Of a DNA stretch of 64,000 nt, positions 17,783 to 27,115 are shown in pieces (the stretch's first letter is position 1; every line of letters starts with the position of its first letter). The stretch is taken from positions 3,774,501 through 3,838,500 of the forward strand of contig NZ_CP061336.1 of NCBI RefSeq assembly GCF_005473905.2. The letters run 5' to 3'. The notes under the pieces were generated by a model. The model saw only the letters and a list, made by a program, of their open reading frames with translations, had not been told where the DNA came from and did no database searches. This DNA is from Ruminiclostridium herbifermentans. GTDB taxonomy: Bacteria; Bacillota; Clostridia; Acetivibrionales; DSM-1351. Made by a program: the position numbers and the translations under genes.

Positions 17783-19057
17783 CTAGTTATCATAACTTTG
17801 TTCGTAAAGTTCTTTAATGTATTGCTCTTCACTTTTATATTTATATAATACTTGTAATTTATCATTACTTACGATGTAAAAATGGTACGATATTGGATAA
17901 AAATAATTCTGAGCACATGAAAATGTATAACTTCCACAATTCAATGCTGCAATATAGTCATTTGCATCCTGATCTTGTATTAGAATTTTTTCTTTAATTA
18001 CACCAGAAAATGAAGAAGTTCTGTCCCCTATGTTTACACATATTTTGTCCCGATTATTTTTTATTACAGGCACAATATTATAATCCCTTCCATAAAAAGA
18101 AGGTAGTAAATTTGTTCCCATATCAGTTATCCACCAACTATTGTCCCAACATTTCTTCTTGCACAGGATTTTCCCTATACATATAGCAGCATCATCAACA
18201 ACATATCTTCCAGGTTCCAATATAAGTTTTGGTCTGTAATCTAACTCATAAAGTAATGGACATATTTCAATTGCAAAATCATCTATACTGTATCCAGCTT
18301 CTTCTATATGATTACGTGCAGCAAAACCTCCCCCAAGAGATAGATACTCTAATTTAATATCAAATTTCTGCTGTAACGTTTTTGCAAAATCTTTTAATGC
18401 CTTAGCAGATAGAACATGATTAGATGGATTAGTATTTTCCACAGAAAGGTGACTATGTAATCCTATTAATCTTACATTAGATAGATTTTGAAGTTGTTCA
18501 CAAAACTCGAGTGCTTGTCCTGACTCTACATCAATACCTAATTTCCCTCCTCTTTCAATGTACGAAGATTTAATCTTTACATCAGGGTTTATTCTCATTC
18601 CTATATTAATACAGGTATTATTCTTCTTAGCAAGTTCATTTATGAGAATTGTCTCCTCTAGAGAATCGACATTCCAGTAAATTTTATTATTTATCAAATA
18701 ATTCAACTCTTGCTCACTCTTACCAGGACTATTCCACATAATTGAATTGCCAATCTTATTTTTCTTTGCCATTGCAAATTCATAAGATGAGCTTACTTCT
18801 GCTCCAAAACCATTTTCTTTAATAATATTTAATATCTTTGGAAAATAACAGGCTTTGTAGGCAAAAAAGAAACCGCAGTTTGGATATCTGTTTAAAAAAG
18901 CCTTTTTAAGGGCTACTATATTATCAACAATTCGATTTTCAGAGTATATAAGCATTGGACCATCATATTTTTTTATTAGTTCCTCACAATTAACCTCATC
19001 AATATAAAGCTTTCCATCAATATAATGAACAATTTCATCACATTTAGTCACAAACAA
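17783..19057 (-). CDS. PLP-dependent decarboxylase, alanine-racemase fold (LysA/ornithine decarboxylase type)
   Basis: 424 residues. The barrel domain has the PLP lysine in FFFAYKAC (Lys68), the glycine-rich phosphate loop LSLGGGFAARN, and EPGRYVV. The C-terminal beta domain has the active-site Cys in ALNCGSYTF (Cys374). The family decarboxylates diaminopimelate, ornithine, lysine or carrier-bound amino acids. Lying between an exporter pair and a piece of an adenylate-forming enzyme, it is more likely part of a biosynthetic cluster than the housekeeping lysA. The substrate cannot be told from sequence. Confidence 0.85.
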   Translation of the reverse strand: MFVTKCDEIVHYIDGKLYIDEVNCEELIKKYDGPMLIYSENRIVDNIVALKKAFLNRYPNCGFFFAYKACYFPKILNIIKENGFGAEVSSSYEFAMAKKNKIGNSIMWNSPGKSEQELNYLINNKIYWNVDSLEETILINELAKKNNTCINIGMRINPDVKIKSSYIERGGKLGIDVESGQALEFCEQLQNLSNVRLIGLHSHLSVENTNPSNHVLSAKALKDFAKTLQQKFDIKLEYLSLGGGFAARNHIEEAGYSIDDFAIEICPLLYELDYRPKLILEPGRYVVDDAAICIGKILCKKKCWDNSWWITDMGTNLLPSFYGRDYNIVPVIKNNRDKICVNIGDRTSSFSGVIKEKILIQDQDANDYIAALNCGSYTFSCAQNYFYPISYHFYIVSNDKLQVLYKYKSEEQYIKELYEQSYDN

Positions 19058-19106
19058 CTATTTCACCTCCTTTTATAACAAACAAAAAACATATTATTCA
19101 CAAATA

Positions 19107-19529
19107 TTACATTTGTTGCTTAATTATATCATACATCTTAAACTTGACACCAGTCTTTATCATCATGTTTAAATCCATACGAACTATTACCTTTACTGGA
19201 TTATTTGTATATGAATTTATTTTCTTTGTTAAATAATCTGTTATTTCTTCAATATCTATTTCTTTTTTTACAATTAAGTTATACAGCAAGATATTTTTTT
19301 CAATTTCTTTTAAAGAAAACTGTATAAAATTAGCATCATCATTTTTAAGTTTAAAATAATCTGTTAATACTTTTCGAAAGAGATCAGCTGTGATTTTTCT
19401 GTCTCCGTCAATAAAATAATCACATATCCTTCCAGACTTCAACTCAATAATTCTACCATCCTTACCACAAGAGCAATCGTTCTCTCGTATACGTCCAATA
19501 TCACCAATATCATAACGTATAAGAGGCAT
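19107..19529 (-). pseudogene. C-terminal fragment of a PaaK-like adenylate-forming enzyme
   Basis: 140 residues beginning MPLIRYDIGDIGRI, the hinge motif that sits well inside phenylacetate-CoA ligase (PaaK)-like proteins, which are about 430 residues long. Only the C-terminal lid domain remains. The ATP-binding domain is absent, and a stop codon lies three codons before the ATG. The homology breaks within 30 bp of the 49-bp repeat at 19556-19604, so truncation by recombination at the repeat is likely. It could still be translated as a free domain, but it lacks the substrate-binding region. Confidence 0.8.
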
Positions 19530-19555
19530 TGCTAAAATTTATAATATCTTATACA

Positions 19556-19604
19556 TAAAAAAGCGCCCATATTTATAAGGCGCGATCTATAAATCTACTG
19601 ATTA
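19556..19604 (-). repeat. 49-bp repeat copy 2, containing an intrinsic terminator
   Basis: Second copy of the 13903-13951 repeat, in direct orientation. It includes the minus-strand GCGCC/GGCGC hairpin and T-run, and lies just downstream of the UvrA-like gene (ends 19732). It marks the junction where the PaaK-like gene is cut. Confidence 0.85.
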
Positions 19605-19731
19605 AATTCTTCTGAATCCATCCTCTTTTCTATTTAATGCAGGACTTTAAAATAACATTTCTTTAATCATTATCTATTAATATAATTGAATTAGGTGCAT
19701 CAAATGAACTTTGACTTTTAAATACTGAAAA

Positions 19732-22700
19732 TTATATCCATCCTTCCTTTAATAAAAACCCTCCATTTTCTCCGCCTCCGGGTCCCAATTCGATTATATA
19801 ATCTGCTTGATTGATAATTCTAGGATTGTGTTCAATGATAACAACTGTTGCTCCCTTGGAGGTAAGTTCACGAATAATATAGCACAGCTTATCGATATCA
19901 TTGTCATGGAGCCCTGAAGTGGGTTCATCCAGTATATAAATTGCACCTTCTGTTTTTCCATCGCATAATTCTTTCGCCAACTTTATTCTTTGGGCTTCAC
20001 CACCTGATAATGTTGCAGCACTTTGTCCGAATTTGATATATGAAAGCCCAACCTTACAGAGCATATCCAATACTCGATATATAGCTGGTTGGTTCTTGAA
20101 TATTTCTCCGACTTCTCTTATCTCTAAATCAAGTAAGTCTCCAATTGAATACCCTTTATACTTTATTTTCAATACAGACTCTTTATATCTCTTACCTTTG
20201 CATTTATGACAGGGAACATAAATATCTTGCATAAAATGCATTGGAATGGCTATTTCGCCAGCTCCTTTGCATGCTTCGCACTGTCCCTTCTGACTGTTAA
20301 AGCTAAAGTATTCTTTTGTCAGTTTTGCTTTTTTTGCCTCACTTAGTTCAGCATAATAATTTCTGATTAAGTCAAATACTCCTGTATATGTTCCTGGGGT
20401 AGATCTGGAATTTTTCCCAATAGGCTTTTGGCTAACATAATATAAATTAGATATACCATCAATCCCTGAAATACTGTCATACTCTCCAACAACCTCCACA
20501 CTCATACCAAGAGCCTTTAATATAGCTGGATATAATGTCTTAGATACAAGACTGCTTTTTCCGGACCCGCTCACTCCTATGACACATACCATTTTCTTGA
20601 GAGGTATAGAAATATCAATACTTTTTAGATTATTTGTTCTTGCACCTTTCAACAGTATTTTTTCATCTTCTTCAACGGCAGCACTTTTAACAGAGTATTC
20701 ATAATTCTTAGCATCATAAAACATTTGCTGTTCACCCATACCTGAGTATAATAACTGTCCGCCATAATTCCCTGCACCAGGTCCTATTTCAATTAGATAG
20801 TCCGCCATCTGAATAAATTCTTTTCTATGTTCAACAACAATAACTGTGTTTCTCAACCTTTTTAGGTGGCGAATAGCTGGAATCAGGAATTGAAAATCTT
20901 TAGGATGCAAACCTTTTGAAGGCTCATCCATGATATACAGAATATTGGAAAGACCTGTTCCCAATTGATTTGCAAGCTTTACTCTTTGTGCCTCACCACC
21001 AGAAAGGGACGGTATACTTCTGTCTAGAGTGATATATCCAAGTCCAACCTCTTCAAGCTTTTTGAGTCTTGTGACTATCTTCCGTAAAATATCTCTGCAC
21101 TTTTCACGGTTGATTTCATTTAGATTTCCATATATGAAATGGCACCAATTTCTCAGAGTGGTTATACTCATGCTGACTGCTTCAGGATATCTTGTATCCC
21201 CTATCTTTACCAGTCGGCCTTCTTCAAGCAGCCTTTCGCCTTTACATCTGCTGCATTTTTTATTTACAAAAAATCTTTTAATGTGTTCAATAGAGCCCGA
21301 TGTACGATTTTCAGCCAATAAGCGTTTAAGTATATTGACAACCCCTTCCACCGGTCTGGTTATGGTTCCGCTTCTTCCATTAGGATTCACATAACTCCAA
21401 GTCACCATTCGTCCATTACTGCCATAGAAAATTTGATTTTTGAATTCTTCTGATAAATCCTTAAAAGGAACTTCCAGATCCTCGTTCATATCTTCTGCCA
21501 GTGCCAGAACCTCTCCCTTCATCCAGTTTGCGTTAGGCTTTTCTCTGTGTTTTCTCAAATTTCCCCACCATGGAGAAGCGCCATCCAAAATAGACAATTC
21601 AGGGTTTGTTACAATAAGATTAATATCTGCCTGAAGTTCCTCTCCAAGGCCTTTACAGACAGGGCACATGTAGTCAGGATTATTATAATTGAATACAGCT
21701 GGAGTAAGTGTTAGAAAAATTGCACCGCAGAAATTGCATACATTATTCTCCGGAACAGCTTTAAGACAATTAGGGCAAATCCTATCCCCAATGGTAGCAA
21801 ACAAAAGCCTTAGAAACTCTCCTATTCCTGTAACAGTGGCAACGGTTGATCTCGGATTTGCTCCCAAGCTTTTCTGTTCAATAGCTATAGAAGACTGAAG
21901 TCCGGTAATTTTCTTAACTCTGGAATCTTTCAACTCAGTCCCTGTTAATGTATTAGATGAAATTAAATCCAAAAACTGTTTCTGACTTTCGTAATAGATA
22001 GTGTCAAAAGCAAGGCTTGACTTTCCGCTTCCGCTAACGCCTGTTATAACCGTAATTTTCTCTTTTGGTATCCTAACATTTATATTATGCAGATTGTGAA
22101 TTGAGGCACCTTCAACGACAATTTCATTTAAATCTTCAGTTTCCTGTCCAATTTCATTACATTCCAGTTCCTCAAAATATTCTGTAGCTTTATTATAAAC
22201 CGCATTGCTATGGTCATCGCTACATAGTTCTATCTTATTAATATCGTAAAACACTTTACAATCGGTCCAGTGTTCAACCCACTTTGGAACCTTTATACCG
22301 CTTATATCTGTCTCCTGATATGGGATAACTTGCAAAATCATAGTGTCTGAAAAACCATCAAAGCCCAAAACCGTAATACTCTTATTATACTGATCTGTAG
22401 ATTTAACTTTGACAACAGTAGAAGCAATAGGATTTGGCCTTACAGGTGACCTTGTAGCAAATACACCGCACTTAGGAGCATTGTCATAGGGAGGATTACA
22501 TACCAAACAGCTTCGATACCGTTTATCATCAAAACGGTCAAACCACCATATCACTCTCAGAAAAGTTCCTTCTTTTATATGCTTAATAACTCTTTCAATT
22601 GCCTCGGCTGAGAGATTTTCTGATTCTTGAAACTGAATAATGCCACCATCATGAGCGCTGAAATACTTTCCAATTGGTTCCCCCCTGAAAAACAATGGGT

Positions 22701-23025
22701 CAAAGTCTTCTTCCCTCACTACTATCTCCTTGTTGTATTTATCCACTTTCTCTTCGCAAGGAAAATAGGGCTTAATGTCCACCAGTTCACCTTTCAGTTG
22801 GTTATAGGATTCAATGATTAATTCACCAGTTTTTTGCCTTATATCTACTATCTTTGCTATATAACAGTGAAAGCCTTGATTTCCCTTCGTAAATATAACG
22901 CAATGACTAAAATGGTCTAATTTGAGCAATGCATCTTTTAAGTCTCTTTTAATTGTAATCCTTATCTGGCTGCCTTCAGGATCAGAAAAATAATCACCTA
23001 TATGCTGAAACTCAACCTTTTTCAT
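19732..23025 (-). CDS. UvrA-like ABC ATPase with N-terminal tandem TrmO/TsaA-like domains
   Basis: 1097 residues. The first 290 hold two TrmO/TsaA-like units. The first has KLDHFSHCVIF and GELVDIKPYFP; the second has the hallmark GVFATRSPVRPNPIAS. The rest is UvrA-like: Walker A GVSGSGKSSLAFDT and GVSGSGKSSLVSKT, zinc-site cysteines (CPNCLKA...CNFC, CSRCKGE, CEACKGAGE...CHKCKGK) and two LSGGEAQR signatures. UvrA recognises damaged DNA, while TrmO methylates a modified tRNA adenosine. UvrA paralogues such as DrrC and Ecm16 protect producers of DNA-binding drugs. A self-resistance role here is inference. The start is ATG 23025 with AAGGAAGG upstream. Confidence 0.9.
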   Translation of the reverse strand: MKKVEFQHIGDYFSDPEGSQIRITIKRDLKDALLKLDHFSHCVIFTKGNQGFHCYIAKIVDIRQKTGELIIESYNQLKGELVDIKPYFPCEEKVDKYNKEIVVREEDFDPLFFRGEPIGKYFSAHDGGIIQFQESENLSAEAIERVIKHIKEGTFLRVIWWFDRFDDKRYRSCLVCNPPYDNAPKCGVFATRSPVRPNPIASTVVKVKSTDQYNKSITVLGFDGFSDTMILQVIPYQETDISGIKVPKWVEHWTDCKVFYDINKIELCSDDHSNAVYNKATEYFEELECNEIGQETEDLNEIVVEGASIHNLHNINVRIPKEKITVITGVSGSGKSSLAFDTIYYESQKQFLDLISSNTLTGTELKDSRVKKITGLQSSIAIEQKSLGANPRSTVATVTGIGEFLRLLFATIGDRICPNCLKAVPENNVCNFCGAIFLTLTPAVFNYNNPDYMCPVCKGLGEELQADINLIVTNPELSILDGASPWWGNLRKHREKPNANWMKGEVLALAEDMNEDLEVPFKDLSEEFKNQIFYGSNGRMVTWSYVNPNGRSGTITRPVEGVVNILKRLLAENRTSGSIEHIKRFFVNKKCSRCKGERLLEEGRLVKIGDTRYPEAVSMSITTLRNWCHFIYGNLNEINREKCRDILRKIVTRLKKLEEVGLGYITLDRSIPSLSGGEAQRVKLANQLGTGLSNILYIMDEPSKGLHPKDFQFLIPAIRHLKRLRNTVIVVEHRKEFIQMADYLIEIGPGAGNYGGQLLYSGMGEQQMFYDAKNYEYSVKSAAVEEDEKILLKGARTNNLKSIDISIPLKKMVCVIGVSGSGKSSLVSKTLYPAILKALGMSVEVVGEYDSISGIDGISNLYYVSQKPIGKNSRSTPGTYTGVFDLIRNYYAELSEAKKAKLTKEYFSFNSQKGQCEACKGAGEIAIPMHFMQDIYVPCHKCKGKRYKESVLKIKYKGYSIGDLLDLEIREVGEIFKNQPAIYRVLDMLCKVGLSYIKFGQSAATLSGGEAQRIKLAKELCDGKTEGAIYILDEPTSGLHDNDIDKLCYIIRELTSKGATVVIIEHNPRIINQADYIIELGPGGGENGGFLLKEGWI

Positions 23026-23193
23026 CTGATACCTTCCTTTCTAAAAGAGGGGTTTTCGGTAATATGTTTGTTCATAAGGCAAAGAATATCTTGCCTTCAT
23101 TTATGTCTAAATTAGTTTCTCTAAGCACCAGTTGCTGATACTCCCTATCAAGTTTGAGTAGTCAATCCAATTCAAAAATTATTATGTAGTTAC

Positions 23194-24126
23194 TTAATTA
23201 TTGTCAAATAAGAGAAGTGCCATAATAGTATGATCTATATTCATTTTATCTTGACTTCTCCAATCATCGGATAATTTCTGACATGAAAAATCCTTACCAA
23301 AATTCCAAAAACCATTTTGATTCCTTTTATCCATAAGACTTCTCAATTCATCTTCAAATTCTATTTTGAAGCAAGGAAATTTTGAAAGAAGAAAATATAC
23401 ATAATACAGTTCAGAAAAATTGTTATTGAAGCCTCGATTTAAAATAACCTGTGTATAACAAATGACTTTTTCATTATGATGCAGCCATTTAAGGTAAATT
23501 TGTTTCAATTCATCACTTATTGCTGCTTGCATATTGCAGAATAACTCAATGAGATAGATTGAGTTGAGTCCAATATAACTTCCATCAATATCGCAACCCA
23601 ATAATTCTTTTGATATCTTATTTGTCCTGTCCTTGTTATATTCACCATCTGAAAATGCTTCTTTTAAAATAGTATGCCAGCAATTGAATATTTCAATAAA
23701 CTCCTTACAACTTGAGCCAAATATTGAGAGTTTGGATACGACAAAAAGAGGTTGAGCAGACCTGTACCATTTATTTCTTTCAAAACCGTCCGGCCACTCA
23801 ATTTCATGCTTTAATATTTTTTCCATATGGTCACATAAATTATCTACTAAAAAATTCCCACGTTGGATATCTAACATTTTCATTGAATCAATAGCTAATT
23901 CTGTAGTAGGAAATTTCTGCCTTATTTTTGAGTTTCGGGAATGAAACCTCCCATACCCTCCGTCATTATGCTGGTTTGCTTTCAGCAATTCAACCCATTT
24001 GCTATTATAGAATTCGTTAAATAACTCCAAGCCTATCTCTTGCTTGAGCATTCTTTTTATTCTATATCTAACGGCAGCACAAGGTGATAGTTCTTGTATT
24101 CTATCAATTATATCAAATACGCTCAT
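23194..24126 (-). CDS. Hypothetical protein with squalene-cyclase-like alpha-toroid repeats
   Basis: 310 residues, no signal peptide, no cysteine motif. Repeated helical hairpins contain the signature turns ANQHNDGGYGRFHSRN near residue 50 and NQNGFWNFGKDF near 275. These resemble the QxxxGxW turns of terpenoid-cyclase/prenyltransferase alpha-alpha toroids. No DxDD or zinc-site motif of a working cyclase is evident, so an enzyme role is not supported. It is a single gene with no close partner; the UvrA-like gene lies 170 bp downstream. Confidence 0.55.
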   Translation of the reverse strand: MSVFDIIDRIQELSPCAAVRYRIKRMLKQEIGLELFNEFYNSKWVELLKANQHNDGGYGRFHSRNSKIRQKFPTTELAIDSMKMLDIQRGNFLVDNLCDHMEKILKHEIEWPDGFERNKWYRSAQPLFVVSKLSIFGSSCKEFIEIFNCWHTILKEAFSDGEYNKDRTNKISKELLGCDIDGSYIGLNSIYLIELFCNMQAAISDELKQIYLKWLHHNEKVICYTQVILNRGFNNNFSELYYVYFLLSKFPCFKIEFEDELRSLMDKRNQNGFWNFGKDFSCQKLSDDWRSQDKMNIDHTIMALLLFDNN

Positions 24127-24771
24127 ACCGTATCCCCTTTCCTGAGTTTTATTATAGCTTATTTTTCAGCATAGCTTAAAATTAATAACGCTCTAAAAAG
24201 TAATATCGCATAGTTTCTTTACTTATGTAGAGCAACTGGGAGATTCTTTTTACTAAATAGTTAATTTACTTCTCCATAACTATCATAGCATAAAAATAGC
24301 AGATTAACTTTACCACGGATTATTCTTATTAAATAGATTAACAGACTAATTATGAGTCAGCCAAGGATTCGAAAAAGTATTATGCAACAGTGTCCCAGCT
24401 TTCACATACATCCATTGTATCATGGCTAATACGCTTTACTCAGCCATCAGTGCAAGTGATAACCTTATCGCTGTCTGCGCACTTAGCAATCACTATTCCT
24501 GCATATTTGTTTGTAAGCAATTCTTCTTTTTCTATTTCAATAGTATAAACTTGAGTCGCCTCTAGCGATTCTGAATAAGATAAAAAATAATATTCATCCG
24601 ACAAATAGCCACCATCTGAGACTGAATAATAATTTGTAGTTGTTAAAAAGTACCTATTTTCTCATTATATAGGTAAATAGATTTTTTCTCTTTATCTTAC
24701 GGAAGATGCTTCTGAGACGACGCGCGGAATTTTAGGAGTTCTTTAATACATTATGAAAGAAGGTAATAATT
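24127..24771. other. Intergenic region with a gene remnant, otherwise empty
   Basis: About 645 bp between diverging genes. The only protein-like stretch is the minus-strand remnant at 24380-24645, listed separately. A short inverted repeat (TACCTA...TAGGTA, about 24650-24675) precedes the lysin gene. I see no clear promoter pair. Confidence 0.5.
24380..24645 (-). pseudogene. Unrecognised decayed ORF
   Basis: Without a start codon, the minus strand reads NYYSVSDGGYLSDEYYFLSY, then IEIEKEELLTNKYAGIVIAKC. It meets a TGA at 24440-24442, continues protein-like for 18 codons, and stops at 24380. Base composition is richer in G+C than its surroundings. I do not recognise the family; it looks like the C-terminal end of a broken gene. 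Confidence 0.35.
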
Positions 24772-25779
24772 ATGGCATCAGTTCCAGCTTGGCCTGTTTT
24801 ACAGGTAGGAAGTTCAGGGAAAAACGTGAGTGCTTTACAATGCTTGCTGACTTTCCATGGGTATTCTCTCACAATAGACGGAAGTTTTGGTTCAGGCACT
24901 CGAACCGCTCTAATCAACTTCCAAAGCAGTAGAAATCTTTCGCCAGATGGCATAGCAGGGCAAAACACACTTACGGCACTTGTTGTCACGGTTCTTAATG
25001 GAAGCAGCAGCTACGCAGCCAGAGCAGCGCAGTATCTGTTAAGTAAGTTCGAAACTATTACCATAGACGGCATTTTCGGAAGCAACTCAACCAACACCAC
25101 GAAAACTTTTCAGCAAAAAATGGATATTCAGCCCGATTGCATTGTTGGTATGACCACCTGGCAGTACCTTTTCGGTTATAGTTCTTATCCTAGTACACCG
25201 CCTTCTTCTGGCACTGTATACGCTTCAGTTTGTACTGGTACTTCCACACTAAGTACAGCACAAATGAATGCAAATGCCATATACGTTTATAACTATCTAA
25301 TAGGCCAAGGTTTCACAAAACAATCTGCTTGTGGTGTCCTTGGAAATATGCAGCGTGAAAGCGGTATTAACCCTGGAATTTGGCAGGTATCAAACAATAC
25401 AAGTTATGGTTATGGTTTAGTTCAGTGGACACCCGCCACAACTTTTCTTAATAGGGCAGTTGCAACAGATGTGTTAACTGCTGCAACTGCGGCAACAGTT
25501 AATGCTCTAACAAACAGTGATCCCAAGAAACTCATGGATGCAGAATTGGACTGCTTGATTTGGTGTTGCACATCGAGAGGCGACTTTTTTGCACCAACAG
25601 CAGGTGGAAGTATGGATCATACGGGTTATAGAATGACTTTTACCAGCTTTAAAGCATCAACTCTTGATGCAGGCACTTTAGCAAAAGTATTTCATGACCA
25701 TTATGAAAGATCAGCTGATGGTACTAGCGGCTTAAATACCAGAGCCTCCTATGCGACCAATTGGTATAATACCCTCTAA
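24772..25779 (+). CDS. Peptidoglycan-binding, phage tail lysozyme-like cell wall hydrolase
   Basis: 335 residues. Two peptidoglycan-binding (PG_binding_1) repeats fill residues 1-130 (LQVGSSGKNVSALQCLL, DGSFGSGTRTALINFQ; IDGIFGSNSTNTTKTFQ). A short Ser/Pro linker then leads to a phage tail lysozyme-like domain, with GVLGNMQRESGINPGIWQ carrying the probable catalytic Glu, YGYGLVQWTP and VFHDHYERSAD. No signal peptide is visible, as in many phage-derived lysins. It is a single gene with its own terminator and no phage structural genes nearby, so it is a domesticated lysin or a prophage scar. Confidence 0.85.
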   Translation: MASVPAWPVLQVGSSGKNVSALQCLLTFHGYSLTIDGSFGSGTRTALINFQSSRNLSPDGIAGQNTLTALVVTVLNGSSSYAARAAQYLLSKFETITIDGIFGSNSTNTTKTFQQKMDIQPDCIVGMTTWQYLFGYSSYPSTPPSSGTVYASVCTGTSTLSTAQMNANAIYVYNYLIGQGFTKQSACGVLGNMQRESGINPGIWQVSNNTSYGYGLVQWTPATTFLNRAVATDVLTAATAATVNALTNSDPKKLMDAELDCLIWCCTSRGDFFAPTAGGSMDHTGYRMTFTSFKASTLDAGTLAKVFHDHYERSADGTSGLNTRASYATNWYNTL

Positions 25780-25790
25780 ACCTACACTGT

Positions 25791-25836
25791 AAGCAAAAAC
25801 AGATTCTGGTGATATACCAGAATCTGTCTTTGCTTT
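25791..25836 (+). terminator. Intrinsic terminator after the lysin gene
   Basis: AAGCAAA...AGATTCTGGT pairs with ACCAGAATCT...TTTGCTT around a short loop, followed by T residues. It is strong, with an 18-bp broken stem. Confidence 0.85.
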
Positions 25837-25915
25837 TTATGACAAGCACTATACTTATGATTAATCAAAAGTTTTATCCTAATTTTGGGCTTGATTCGAG
25901 ACAAACTCATGTAGC

Positions 25916-26743
25916 TTATTTAGAATCAAAAAACAAAGTATTTATATTGTCATCTGTAAAATCATACCATTCAGCCCCTATCTTCTCGCTTTGCTTATTA
26001 ATAGCCGACATAAACTCCTCTTCCGTAGCACTCTTGTGATCTACAAAATATGAAATACTCTGATTATTGCTGGAATCATAATTAGATTCACAATAACTTA
26101 TCTTATCGACCGAGTAAGCTTTTTCTGTGAATTTCACCCTGCCGAATCCATAATCTGAAGCGCCGCTGGAAAAAGAAAATGTTCCATCAGCTTTTAAGTC
26201 CATAAAAGTTCTATACGACAAAGTGTAGCCATATACCACTCCATCCTGATAACGTAAAACTTCAAACCCATAATAATCGTTGTCATTCACCTCCAGCCAA
26301 AGGATAACTTCTGGCGTTCCGTCGTCTTCCAGATCAACGATTGCAAGCTTTGTCGCTTTTGCAGAAACACTGCTATCACTGCTAACAGCTTGGTTTAGTT
26401 GATTTATATTCAAATTTTTTTTGGCATCAGTACTGAAAAACTCGGCCTTGTTTTGTAACACCGACAAATATGTGCTAAGCGGTGATGTACTTGACAGCAT
26501 GGTATCAGACGACGTTTCACTAGTATCTGCTATAACGTCAACTTTCGTTGTAGTCGATGATGTACCTGATTGCGTAGTTAGCGGAATTCCGGCAGATGAA
26601 GAAGCCGATTTGTCTGAGGACACTGCTGAACTTGCAAATTCACTAGAAACACGCTCATTTTGTGAACATGCACTAAAAATAAGCAGAAGCACGAACGATA
26701 ACAGGATAGCAAATGTTCTCTTAAAAAAAAGTACATGTTTCAT
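25916..26743 (-). CDS. Putative lipoprotein, unknown function
   Basis: 275 residues. A type II signal peptide ends in the lipobox LIFSAC (Cys26), so the protein is predicted to be anchored outside the membrane. A Ser/Thr-rich linker of about 60 residues follows, then a folded domain with AIVDLEDDGTPEVILWLEV near residue 130, an FG-GAP/calcium-loop-like acidic motif found in many clostridial lipoproteins. The function is not known. It stands alone in the operon sense. Confidence 0.75.
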   Translation of the reverse strand: MKHVLFFKRTFAILLSFVLLLIFSACSQNERVSSEFASSAVSSDKSASSSAGIPLTTQSGTSSTTTKVDVIADTSETSSDTMLSSTSPLSTYLSVLQNKAEFFSTDAKKNLNINQLNQAVSSDSSVSAKATKLAIVDLEDDGTPEVILWLEVNDNDYYGFEVLRYQDGVVYGYTLSYRTFMDLKADGTFSFSSGASDYGFGRVKFTEKAYSVDKISYCESNYDSSNNQSISYFVDHKSATEEEFMSAINKQSEKIGAEWYDFTDDNINTLFFDSK

Positions 26744-27115
26744 TTACAATCACTCCTCAAATTATATAGTCATAGCCAATTCTTTACCTTTTATTAAAAG
26801 TAAATCACTATTTAATCTACTATTCAAAATTACAGTATATACAAAAATATTTACATTTGATAATAGTTTTAAATAAATCTTCGAAGCTTTTAGGTTTAGA
26901 GTACAATAAAGTCTTTTTGATGGTTCTAATTCCAACATTTTATAATTTTGTATAATTAGGTAAAAAGCGCAAAGGAGTAATTCATTTAAATCAGACATTT
27001 TCTTGTACCAACAGGGCAAAAGTATTAACACATTATTATACTTATTGTACTATTTCAGGTATTTTTTCACAAGAAACAATAGCCATATATTTGTTACAAA
27101 ATATAGCTGGAGACG
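26744..27115. other. Intergenic region, no supported gene
   Basis: About 370 bp of AT-rich DNA between two minus-strand genes. The reading frames here start without ribosome binding sites and have no family features. I see no clear terminator. Confidence 0.5.

Noticed and set aside
17783-19057. Housekeeping lysA (diaminopimelate decarboxylase)
   Set aside because: Fold and catalytic residues fit, but the setting (exporter pair and PaaK-like fragment) argues for a cluster-specific enzyme, so no lysA symbol was given.
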